A stretch of DNA of 64,000 nt from the NCBI GenBank assembly GCA_008729055.1, contig SDUX01000001.1, positions 992,001 through 1,056,000 of the forward strand, written 5' to 3'. The notes beneath the pieces were generated by a model. That model saw only the letters and a program-made list of their open reading frames with translations, made no database searches and was not told where the DNA came from. Position numbers and translations under genes: made by a program. Shown in pieces: positions 36,989 to 48,145 of this stretch (its first letter is position 1; each line of letters opens with the position of its first letter). This stretch comes from Pyropia haitanensis. Taxonomy: Eukaryota > Rhodophyta > Bangiophyceae > Bangiales > Bangiaceae.

Positions 36989-37657
36989 AATGGCAGCCCG
37001 TCGTCGGGGCGGGGGCGTGGTGGGGCCGCCCGCCGCGGCCGCGGCGCCGCGTCGCCGGCCGCGGCGGGCGCGGTGGCGGGCTGGGGCGGCCCGCCCGGCG
37101 GCGGCGGCGACGCGGACGCGGCCGCCGCCGCGGCAGCGGCGGCGGCGGGCGCGACCCCCCCGGTGGCGGCTCCCCCCCTCCCCCCCCCGCCGCCGCCGCC
37201 GCCACCCGCCGCGCCGTCGGCGACGGCCAGCCTCACCCTCCGCTGCACCAACTGTGCGGCGACGGTGGCGGCGGCGCGGTACGCGCCGCACCTGGAAAAG
37301 TGCCTCGGCCGGGGGGGACGCAGCAGCAGCCGTGCGGCGTCGGCGCGGCTCCGCGCGTCGGCCGAGGCGGAGGAGGTGGCGGCGGCGGCGGCAGCAGCCG
37401 CCGCCGCCGCCGCTGCCGCCGCGTCTGCCACCCCTTCCTCGGCGGGCGCTGCCTCGGTCGGTGCAGAGGGAGACGACGATGACGTCGTGGTCGTCGGCGC
37501 CGTGTCGACCGGCGGCCGCCTGTCCAAGCGCAGCCTCACCCCAGACGCGGTGGAGGGGGGGGGCGGCGGTCTTGGCAAGCGCCGCAAGCTCCCGTCCCCG
37601 GCGCCGTCGTCGCGCAAGGGGCTCCCGCCGACGGGGAGGCCGCGGCCGCACGCCTAG
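35568..37657 (+). CDS. SGF11: SGF11-like SAGA deubiquitinase-module subunit with long acidic/Ala/Gly N-terminus, frame broken at a C run
   Basis: The diagnostic part is the SGF11 zinc finger near 37240..37350: CTNCAATVAAARYAPHLEKC followed by LGRGG, Ser and Arg residues, giving the C-x2-C...H-x3-C ligands and the post-finger basic stretch. About 120 residues earlier, LADWAIADAVLEAHREM matches the SGF11 N-terminal helix that binds the Sgf73/Sus1 side of the module. SGF11 links Ubp8 to nucleosomes for H2B deubiquitination. Upstream an open frame from ATG 35568 gives about 400 residues of poly-Ala, Gly and Asp/Glu tracts, joined through the 17-base C run 36764..36780. The frame switches there and one added C would restore it, giving about 696 residues against roughly 100-350 in other species. 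The N-terminus and start are therefore uncertain; the finger region is solid. Confidence 0.72.
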
Positions 37658-37736
37658 AGCGTGGCTGGGGAGGGAAGAGGCGGGCGGGGAAGATGCGCGC
37701 ACCCGCACCTCGGGGAGACGGGGACGGCGAAGCGGC

Positions 37737-37793
37737 GGTGGCGGTGGCGGTGGCGGTGGCGGTGGCGGTGGCGGAGGCGGTGGCGGTGGCGAT
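37737..37793. repeat. GGTGGC hexanucleotide tandem repeat
   Basis: About nine imperfect copies of GGTGGC just downstream of the SGF11 stop codon, in non-coding sequence. Confidence 0.8.
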
Positions 37794-38624
37794 GAGTATG
37801 GGGGAGCGTAGGGGTATAGGGCGTCGCGGGTGGGGAGGATGAAGGGACAGGGCCGCCGGCGGCAGCTCGTGGGGTGGAGCGGCGGCGAGCCGGGCGGGAA
37901 GCGGTGGCGGGGGGGGAGGCGAGGCGGCGGCACCCGCGTCCGTGTACATTTCCTTTTCTTGTGCTGTGCTTTTTTTTTTTTTTTTGGTGGCGGAGGGGGG
38001 GGCGGAGCAGCGGCGCGTCGCTGTGCCGCGGCAACGACGTGTGTGAGCGGGGGCGGGGTACCCGCGGGCGCGGCGGCGACCCGCCTGTGCGGAGCGACGC
38101 GGCGGCGGTGGTGACCTTGCTTGGGCCGGCGTCCCGACGCGGCCGCGCCCGCCGCCGCCCGCCGTGCGCGCCCGCCGCCGTCCCGCCGCCCCGCTGCGCC
38201 GCGCCGCCGCCCGCCCGCGGCGCGCCCTGCCGCCGTCGCCGGTGCTGCCGCGGGCGCGGCCGCTGTGGCGGCCGCCGCGGCCAAGCGCAGACCGCCACGC
38301 GCCCGGCCGGCGGCCGCCCGTGCCAGTGGGTGCCACGGCGGCGGCGCGGGCGGCGGCGGAACGCCGGGGGGTTTGGGGCTGAAGGAGGCCGCGGGGGGGC
38401 GGCGGATGCATGGCGAACCGGTCGGCGGGGCACAGGCGCGCCGCGACCACAAAGCGAAACAATGGGGGGCGATGGGTGCGGCTGCGGCCGGGCGGGGCAG
38501 CAGCGGGACGGCGGCGGTGTCAAGAGACGGTGGCGGCGGTGTCAAGAGACGGTGGCGGCGGCGGCACTGCTTTTTTTTTTTTTGGAGGCGCTTCCCACCT
38601 TCCCCCCCTCCCCCCCCATCCCCG

Positions 38625-40256
38625 CTAGTCCCTGTCCGGTACCGACAGCGGGGAGCCAACGAGGGAGGAGCCCACACTCGACGTGCCCGGGAGCCCCTTG
38701 GCATCCCCCCCCCCCCCCCCTTCCCCCGGCAGCGGCGGCGACGCGACGAGCGCCGTCGCCGGCGGCGGCGGCACCCCCCCCCCTGCCTCCGCGAGCGCGG
38801 CGAGCACCCAGTCGAGCGCCGGCCGCAGCCCCGCGCCGGTCTTGGCGCTCGCCGGCAGCAGCACGGAGCGCGCCCACGGGAGGGCGGGCAGGTCAAACGC
38901 GGCGGCGACCGCGTCGGCGCGCGCGCGGCCGCCGGCGGCGTCAACCTTGTTGGCGAGCACCACCAGCGGCAGCGCCGTGACGCGCGCCGCGTCGGCCAGG
39001 TCCCCGTCGGTGGCGCCGCCGCCACCGCCGCCGCCGCCGCTGCTGCGTCCGCCGCTGCCGCCGCCGGCCACACCGCCGGCAGCGTCGCCGCCGCCGCTGC
39101 GGGCGCTGCGGCTCTTGCGGCGGGTGCCGCCCGCCGAGACGCGCGCGGATAAGGACGACGCCGCCGACGGTGGGGAGGCGCCCTCCCCCCCCGCCCCCTC
39201 TGCCGTGCCGCCATCGTCGTCGGGGCGGTCGGCGGCGGCGGCGGCGGCGGCGGCGGACCCGAGCGGCGCGGCGAGCGACAGCAGCGCCGCGCGCGCGGCG
39301 GCGAGCCGCCGCGGCGGGTCCGTCGCGTCGACGAGGTAGATGATGGCGGCGGCGGCGGCGGTGTAGCGGGGCCAGAGGGTGCGCGTGCTCGGGCCGCCGC
39401 CAACGTCCCACAGCTCGATCGCGACGCCCTGGTAGTCTAGGACCTGTGGGGGGAGCACGGCCGCGGCCGGGCAGCGCGGGGTGGGCGGCGGGAGCGAGGA
39501 CACGGGGAGAGGCAGCCACGGAAAACAGGGAACAAAACACGAGAAAGGACACGGGACGGAGCGCAGGGGCGGCGGAAGGAGCCTTGGAGAGAACAGGGGT
39601 GACCAACGACGTCAGCAGCTGGGGTCCACCGGCACGAGGCCGTGAAGGAGGCGGGCGAGGCGGGCGGAGCGCACGCCTCAGCGGAGGTTGCCCGGCCGCG
39701 TCGGCCGCCACCGTGGCCGCCAGGGCTCCAACGGGGAGGGGCCGCCGACCCGCGGCTCCCCGCGCAGGCCCCTCAGACGGCAGCGGCCGGCGCGGCAACG
39801 GCGGCGGGCGTGGGGACGGCGGCGGGTGCGACGGTCGGCGACCAGCGCCGGCGGGCGCCTGTTTGCGGTCTCTCCCCCCTCCTCAGCCTTCCGTACATCC
39901 CCTCGAGTCGCCCCCACTCCTCGGTGGGCGCCTCCGCCACGCCCGCCACTCCTTCCCCTCTCCCCCCCCCCCCCCAACCTCCCACACCCACCCCTCGAGC
40001 ACCCTGTCCACAGCCAACCCCCTGCTGGGTGCCCCCTCCCCCCCCCCCGGGTAGACCGCACCCCGCCCCTCCCCACGCTCCCTCGGGCGCACCCACACGC
40101 ACGCACCTCGTGGTTAAAGCCGAGCGTCGGGACGGTCTCAAACGGCTTGCCCAGCGCCAGATGGTAGAGCGCCGTCGTGCTGCCCGCGCCGTCCAGCCCA
40201 ATGAGCAGCACGTGCGTGCGGGGGCCCTTGGCCTCGCGGCTGGACGTGCAGCCCAT
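38625..40256 (-). CDS. ARF-like small GTPase with degenerate nucleotide-binding motifs, two exons
   Basis: Exons 40256..40107 and 39443..38625 on the minus strand, 322 residues; intron GTGCGT...CCCACAG in phase 0. It begins MGCTSSREAKG, a Gly2 myristoylation and Cys3 palmitoylation signal. VPTLGFNHE is the ARF switch-1 element, ELWDVGG the G3 motif, LVVLANKVDA the G4 motif and LLPASAKTGAGL the G5 region, so the family is clear. The P-loop reads GLDGAGST, with Ser in place of the invariant Lys, and the residue after DVGG is Gly rather than the catalytic Gln. About 85 residues of Ala/Gly/Ser low complexity are inserted before G4, and the C-terminus is extended; ARFs are normally about 180 residues. 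Probably membrane-associated trafficking or scaffold role, with GTP hydrolysis doubtful. Confidence 0.82.
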
Positions 40257-43200
40257 GGTGGTCGGATGAGGGGGAGACAGAGCGGGGGGTAGGGGAAGGG
40301 CGGGAGGTGGCGGGGGGGGGGGGGGGTAGCGCCGGCTGCAGCAGGGGCAGTAAGAGGGGAAAGCGACTGCGCGGCGCAGGGGGGGGGGAACGGGCTGGGG
40401 GCGAGTGGGCGGGGGAGGGGCGTGGACCCAGCGGCGGGGCACGGCGGCAAGGGCGCAGCGACAGCGGGGCGGGCGGGAGGGCAGGCGGGACGCACGCGTG
40501 CGCCGGTGCGCGCCCCACTCGTAGCGGCGGCGGTGGGCGTCAGACGCCGACCGGCAGCCGCCGTCGGCCGCCGCGTCGGCGGCCGCGTCAGCGACCGCGG
40601 CGGTCTGGGCGTGGCGGCGGCGGGGGCGGGTGGCGCCGCCGTTGCCGCCGCGCCGCTGCACCGCCGCGGCGCACGGGAGGGGGGTGGGTGCGACGGCAAG
40701 GAGGGGGAGGCGGTGGCGTGGGGGGGGCGCCGGCTCCCTCTCGCCGCCCGGCTTTGCCTCTGCGTCCTCAGCGGGACGCACCCCCGTGTTTGACGCGGCG
40801 GGCGCACGCCCAACCCCCCCCCCTGCCAGCAGCCGGTAGACGCGACGGCGGTTGGGGTGGTGACGCAGCCGGTGTCGGTAGCGGTGGTGGCGGTGCCGCC
40901 GCCGCCGCCGCCTCCGCCGCCGCCGCCGCCGCCGCCCCCCCCGCCGCTGGCCGGCCGCTGCCGCCCCGCTGGGGGCCACCCCGCGGCGGCCGCCGCGGCC
41001 GCCACCGCCGCCACCGCCGCCACCGCTGCCGCTGCCGCCGCTGCACGCTACCGGTCTGGGCGGCCCGGCCGGCGTGCGGCGTGGCGGGACCGCCGCGGCG
41101 GGAGGAGCGTCCGCCCGCGGGCGGCAGCAGCGGAACGCGGGGTGAGGCGGGAGGGGGGGGGGGGGCGCCGGCGGGCCACCCGCCGCCCGCGACCGGCGCG
41201 GCGCCCGCCGAGCGGCCCCGCCGCCGCCGCGGGCATTCCCGGCCGCCGCTGCTTCACCTGCACCCACGGGGGGCGGCCCAACGGGCGCAGTACGGGGGAT
41301 AGCAGCGCGGCGTACGGGGGGGAAGCGCTGGTCCTCCCCACGCCGCCCGCCTGGGTCCGCCCGCCCCCCCTCCCTCCGCCCCCGCTGCGCCCATCGCGGC
41401 CCGCGGAGCCCCGCCCCCCCCCCCCCGCCAACGCACCCACCCCGCCTCTCCCGGCCGTCCCGGCAGCGGCCACCGCCGCGCCGACAGAGCCCACGCCGCG
41501 CGCGTGGCGGCGCGGCCGCAGCGGCGGGGTCGAGCGACGGCGGCACCGCCGCCGCCACGGACCCGCGCGGGCGCCCCCCCCCCCCCCCCCCCCCGCACGC
41601 GCGCGGGCGTTCCGCGTCGCATCCGTTTTTTTTTTGTCCTTGCAGGCGGGCCTCCCCCGCCCGGGGCTGCGTCCCGGTCGTAGGAGCGGCGGTGGGTGCG
41701 GCGGCGGGCGGGGGGGGGGGGAGGGGGGGGGGGGGGGGGAGGGGGGGGCCGCATTCGACTTGGCGCGCGCACCCTCCCCCCCCCCCCCCCCGCAGCGCCC
41801 GCCCCGCCGCTGCCGCCGGCGTCACGACGGCGGCGGCCGCGGCGGCCCGCGCGTGGAAATATTTGTCGGCGCGGCCGCGCGGCGCCGGCGCGGCGCGGCG
41901 CGACCGCCGCGGCGGGGCAAAGGCTTGCACGTGCCGCCAACGCTGTTGCTCCCGTTGGGCACGCCGATACGACAGTCCCCGTACGCTATTGTATTTATAG
42001 GCGTCGACTGAGCACCGTCGCCACGCTACGCGCTTCACCACCGGGAGTGCCGCCACGAACCACATCGTCTGCCGCACGGCCGTGTCTGTACACGCGCTCC
42101 AAAACCGCACGTGCGGATTTCGCTCATCGGTGGACGAGCGCTCACACCTGGCTCCGATCTAGTGACGGGCGGGACGAACAGCGGAGGAGGGTGGACGCAG
42201 GGGGGGGTCGAGACGGGGGGGGGGGGGGGGCAAGGCAACTTGGATGACGACGGCGGCGGCGGCGGTCGTGACAGAGACGGCGGCGGCGGCGGCGTCGGCA
42301 CTGGCGGCGGCGGTTGGCCGCGGGCGGTGGCCGCCGCTGGCCATCCCCCCCTTTGGATGGTCGTGGCAGGGCCGCCGAGTGCGGAGCACGACGCGCGAGC
42401 GGGCCTGGACGGGCCACAGTCGGCCAGTCCCCGCTGTCGCCCGCCGCCGCCTGTCCGTCGTCGGCCGCCGGCCTCCGTGCCGCACCTTCACCGCCGCCGC
42501 CGCCACCACCGCCGCCGCCATCGCCACCGCCGACGTGGCCCACCGGGTGCCGTCACCGCGGCCGCCACCGCCGTCCCGACGCACCGCATGGGGGTTGCGG
42601 CCCGGCTCTGGGCGCCGTCGCCGTGACCGCCGCTACCCCATGTCCACGGACCGCGCGCCGTTGCCGCCGCGGCGGCGCTCCCACTCTTCCTCTGCCGCCC
42701 CTCCCGCTCCGACAACCGCGCCGATACCGTCGTTGCCGTCGCGGCCACCATGGCGGCCGCCAACGCCCCTTGGGCGGCGGCTGTCGTCCCCAGCGGAGAG
42801 CAGCGTGACCGCTGCGGGGGGCCGGCGGTGGGTGGGCGCGTTGGACGACGTCTCTTTTCAGGACTGGCCATCCGTCCTCTGAAAGAACGGTGTCGCGAGT
42901 TTTTTCACATCGGTGGTCTCCTTCGTGGCGTGAAGATCTGAACATTTTTCATGCGCCAGGGGGACGCGCTGGAGCTGTGCAGGGGACACCCCCCCTGCCG
43001 GACCTTGCCCAGCCGCGTTCATTGTTTCGTTTTTTTGATCGCGGCCGGGGCCAGACGCCGGCGCAGCCGGCCAAGCCCGCCAAAAAAAAACCGCACTGGC
43101 AGCGCGACGTGGCCGCCGGTGCTGTTGGAAAAAAGGGGGGGGGGAGGGGGGTGGGTGAGACGATTGCGAAAATTCACCGCATTGGGTGGGGCACGCCACG

Positions 43201-43614
43201 GCCGGCGCGGCGCGTTCGCGTGTTGGCGGGAGCGCGCGCCACCGCCGTGCGGCTGCGACGGGGCAGGCAGGCCCGACGGCGCCTCCGCCGCGCCCTCCTC
43301 CCCCCCCCCCACGGTGTGTGCGGGTGCGCGGTGGCGCCCCCGCCGCACGCCGTCGTGGTGGTACTCTTGCTTCATTCCCGCCCTGCCCTTGTAGACGACG
43401 GCGGCTGCCGGCGACGCGCTGGCCGGGGGCGTTTGGTATTCGCCCCCGCGGTCGCGTGTGGCGCGGGCGGCCACGGGGGAGGGGGGTGGTGACCCGCCGC
43501 CGGTAGCGTGGGGCGGCGGCCGACGCGCGGGCGGCTCGCCCTCCTTCCCCGTCGCCCCCCCCCTCCCCTCCTCTCCTCTGGACGACACATCTCGCCCGCC
43601 TGTGGCACAGAGCC
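40257..43614. other. GC-rich spacer, no confident gene
   Basis: Promoter side of both the ARF-like gene and the ATAD2-like gene lies here. Most is Ala/Pro/Arg-coding low complexity in every frame with long C and G runs (41576..41594, 41709..41742, 43657..43674). A plus open frame at 42244..42882 has a more mixed final 80 codons but no recognisable domain, and I do not call it. Confidence 0.4.
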
Positions 43615-46600
43615 ATGCCGCGTCGTGCGGATAGCAGGTGCGTGGGGGTGGATGGAGGAGGGGGGGGGGGGGGGGTATGTGGTGGCGTGGGGGGCGGTTG
43701 GGGGGGGGGGGGTGCGGGATGAGCAGCGTGACGCACCCCTTTCCCGTTGGGGTGCATCCGCTTGTGATGAAGTTGCACGGGCGCCCACAGGGGGTGGGCT
43801 GGCCCGGGCGGCGTGTCACCTGTGGGGGCGGCGCGTCGCCTGTGGGGGACGCGCGCACCCCACGCAGCCGGCCTGCGTCTGGGTGGTGCGCGTCGGAACC
43901 GGGGGTGGAGCTGGGTGTTCAAGACCGACTGGCTGACCACCTTCGACGGGGCGCGCGTGTGCTGGGATGTATGCTGCTTGGCGGGCGGTTCCGCGGGCGG
44001 GGTCGCGATGCATTTTTCTGTGTGCTGTCGTGTGTGTTGTATGCATTTCCGTGGCTTCCCTCGCCCTCTCCCCCCCCTCCCCCGTCGACAGGGCACCCAT
44101 TCGGGGCGTGCGGCTGCGCGTCCCCCCCCGGCCCGACGGCACGCCGGCGGGTGCGGCTGGCGCGTACGTGTCTGTGGCACTCCCTCCCGCTGTTGAGGTG
44201 GCGAGCCCCCGCACGAGGAGCCGCGCCAACGGGGTGCCCGTTGGCATTGAGCTGCTATCCACCGTCGCGATGGGCCAGCAGGCGCCAGCAGCAGCGGCGG
44301 CGGCGGCCGAGGCGCCCCGCCGCCGCGATCGCGGCCGGCGGCTGTTGGCCAATGGCGTGGGCGCGTGGGCAGGAGGCGCCGCGGAGGAGGGAGGGGGTGG
44401 AGACGCCCCCGCCGACGCTGGCAGCGACCCGCTTGCTCAGCACGGTGACGGCATAGACGGTGACGACGGGAGCGGCGGCTCAGACGGCGGCGACGACGCG
44501 GACGCCGCGGACGGTTCCGGGGCGATGTGGGGGCCGTTGAACAGCTCTGCCATGCGGGCCAAGATGTTGGCGGCGGACGAGGCGTACGCGCAGCAGCTAG
44601 CCGCGCAGGACGGGGCGTCATCGCCGTGGCGCGCCACCCGGCGGCGTGCCAAGCAGGGGACCCTTGCGGCGGGGGGGGCTGCGCTGGGGGGCGGTGGCAC
44701 GGACGGGGACGGGCTCCCCTCCCCCCCGCCTGGTGGACAGACGTCCCCCGCCGCCGGGTCGCCGTTGCCTGGAGGGGCCAGGGCAGCTAAGCGGCGTCGC
44801 GCAAAGCGGGTGGCCGTCCCGGTGGCCGACGAGGACTACTCTGGGGGCTCTGCCGACGACGACAGCGGCGGCAACAGCGACGGCAGCGGCACCGACAGTG
44901 ATGATCATGACGGGGACGCGTCGGTCGAGTTTCGTGCCGGCGACATTACGCTGCCGGGCACGCGGCGCATCCTGCCGCGTCGGGCACGGTCGGCTGGCCG
45001 ACGGGCCTGCAGTGAAGGCGGCCACGAGGACGACGAGGACGGCGGCGGTGGCGGCAGCGGTGGTAGGGGCGTCCGCCGGTCGGATCGGCCTGCGAAACGC
45101 CCCCGCCCGCGCAATGAGTCTTCGCCACCCCCGCGGGCGGCCACGCGGCGACGGCCGCCGCCACCGCCGCCACCACCCCCCGCGCTGTCGTCTGCGGAGC
45201 GGCGGCGTCAGCGGGCAGCCAGGCGGGGCTTCTCCGGGGCGGGCCACAGCCCTGGGCGGCCGTCCAACGCGAATGACTGGGGGGTGGCGGGCGGCGGCGT
45301 GGAGCCACCCGCTGTCGACGGCGACGGCGACAGCGATGGCGAGGGCGAGAGTGCTCCCAAGCATGACGATGAAGCCGCGGCCGGGGAGATGGCAGCGAAA
45401 GCGCTGGCCGACGCGAGCTTTTCTCCCGACGTGGATGCGGATGGTGGCAGTGACAGTGACGCGGCGGTGAGCGGCGAGGGGGAGGAGGAGGACACCGCCT
45501 ACGTTGCGCCCGGCGTGGGTGGCAGCGGCGGCTCGACAGCGTCACCGCGGGCACGACGTGCCCTCCGGCGAAACCAGCAGGGTGATGGCGCGGCTGCAGC
45601 GGGCGCGGCCGACGCCAATGTCGGCAGTAGCGGCGGCGCTGACGAGGGGGAAGACGAGAATGAGGCAGGAGAGGACGCGTCGCCGACGGTTCGCCGGCCG
45701 CGGCGCAAGCGCAAAGAGCGAGCGGCGCGGGAGATGGAGGTGGCGGCCGACGAGGTGCAGGAGGGTCGGCGCCTTCGATCACGGGACGCAGCGCGCGCGG
45801 CGGCGCCGGTGCGCAGCCCGCCGGTAGCGACCCGGCCGTCGACCCGGAGGGAGCGGCCCAGACGCAGCCACCACCGGTCGTCGCCGTTGGCGGTGGCGTC
45901 GCCGACGAACACTGCCCGCCATGGCCGCCGCCCTGGCGGGCGGCGAAGCGGCAAGGCTGGAGGCAAAAGCGGCGGCCGGCGTGCATCCCCGCCCGTCACG
46001 TTTGATCTGGTCTCGGACGCTTCGCCGGGGTCGTTGAGCTCCTCATCGGAAGATGGCCATGAAGCTGAGGGCGTGCCGGCTTTTCTGCCCTCTTCCTCGT
46101 CATCGTCCTCTTCCCCGTCCCCGGACTCGTCCTCAGACTCTTCGTCAGTTGGGGTGGTGCTTGCCGACCGGCGCGGGGGAGGCTCCGCCGCCGCTGCCGC
46201 CGCCCGTGCGCGTCGCAGCGGACTGAGAGGAGCCTCAGGGGCCGCGGCGACGGGGGCGGGACTCGGCTTGGGTGCCGGCGCTCTTGACTTTTTGTCGCGG
46301 CCAATGGGCGTGACTGGCGGCGACACTCGCCGCCCGCCATCCTCGCGCTACGCGCGGCGAAAGGAGCGGGCTGACGCACGTGCTGGCGGTGGCAACGTTG
46401 GCGGCGGCGCTGCCGACGGTGCGGCCGCGCGTGCTGGCGGTGGCAAGCGCCATCCCGCCATTGAACCCGTTGCGGTGGATCCGTCGCTGGACTGGTCGGC
46501 CATTGGGGGGCTCGAGAACCACATCCGGTCGCTGAAGGAGATGGTCTTCCTCCCGCTCCTGTACCCCGAAGTGTTTGCCAAGTTCCACATGACCCCGCCC

Positions 46601-48114
46601 AAGGGGGTGTTGTTCTACGGTCCCCCAGGCACTGGGAAGACGCTGTGTGCGCGCGCGCTGGCTGCCAGCTGTGGAAACGTGCGAGTGGAGGGGGGCGCTG
46701 CGGCAGTAGCGTCAACGGTGGCTGCCAGCGCGGCAGCAGCCGCGACGGGGGCAGCCACGACGGCGGCTGGCGGGGTGGCCGGGATTGGCATGGCGGCCCC
46801 GTCAGGGGCGGGGTTGGCTGGCACACAGGCGGCTGCAGGTTCACCTGGTGCCACGGCTGCCAACGCGGGTACGTTGAGTGCGGTGACTGGTGGCGCGCCG
46901 CCACCGGTACCTCCAGGCCGCCATGCCAACGGGATGTTGTCCAGTACCGTTGGCCCTACGGCTGCGGGCGCAGCGACGCCGTTGTCGCCTTCGGGCGATG
47001 GCATGGCCGTGGACACCCTTCCCGGCGGAGAACAAGCAGGGTCTGATGTAGTGGGTGCTGATGGCGTTGCCCCAGCGGCCACCGCGTCCGCACCTGTGCC
47101 TGATGCTTCTGCCTATGCTGCTGCCTTGCCCGCGCCCAATGGCTACCTGCCTGGTTCTTTTCCGGATGTGCTCGGCTCAGAGTCTCTGGTGCGCTCGGCG
47201 GGCATTGCGGCCGCCGCCGCGCATGCGCAGGTTCTAGCGTCGTCGGGCCCGCATTTGGCCACGGCGGTGGGTGTGTCTCCCGGAGCAGCTGGAGCGGGCG
47301 GCGCGAGTTCCATTGCTGCCGCCACTGCTGCTGGCACGGCCGCCGCCGCTGCTGCGGCGACGGCCGCCCCCCCTGCCCGCCCACGGGTGGCCTTTTTTAT
47401 GCGCAACGGTGCGGACTGTCTGTCCAAGTGGGTGGGCGAGGCGGAGCGCCAGCTCCGAGCCACCTTTGCGGCGGCCGAGGCGCACCAGCCAAGCATCATT
47501 TTCTTTGACGAGATTGATGGTCTTGCGCCCGTCCGGTCGTCGCGACAAGACCAGATCCACGCTTCGATTGTGTCGACGCTGCTGGGCCTGATGGACGGCC
47601 TCGACGCGCGGGGCCAGATTGTCGTGATTGGCGCCACGAACCGAGTTGATGCCATCGACCCAGCGCTGCGACGACCGGGCCGCTTTGACCGCGAGCTGGT
47701 GTTCACGCTGCCCAACTTGCCGGCGCGGCGGACCATCCTTGGCATCCACACACGCTCGTGGGTTCCCCCGCCGGACCCTGCCCTGCTCGACGCGGTGGCT
47801 GAGCGGGCGGTCGGCTACTGCGGCGCCGACCTCCGCGCGCTCTGCTCCGAGGCGGCTCTCCGTTCTGTCCGTCGACGGTACCCCCAGATCTACGACTCCT
47901 CCGCCAAGCTGGCCATTGACGTTGCTGCCCTCTCCGTGCGGGCGAGGGACTTCGCCGCTGCAATGGGCACGCTCGTCCCCGCCAGCCACCGGGCGGCGCG
48001 CACGTACGCGCGGCCGCTGCCGCCGCGACTGGCAGCACTGCTGGCGCGGCCACTGGAGGAGGCGGTAGGGATTCTGCGCCACATCTTTCCACAGGGGTTT
48101 GCTGCCGGCACTCT

Positions 48115-48145
<31 letters not shown>

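Noticed and set aside
34934..39403. Minus-strand open frame of nearly 1500 codons over the SGF11 region
   Set aside because: It is the antisense of GCC/GGC-rich coding sequence; it consists of Arg, Pro and Ala strings and contains no domain. The zinc-finger gene on the plus strand explains the region.
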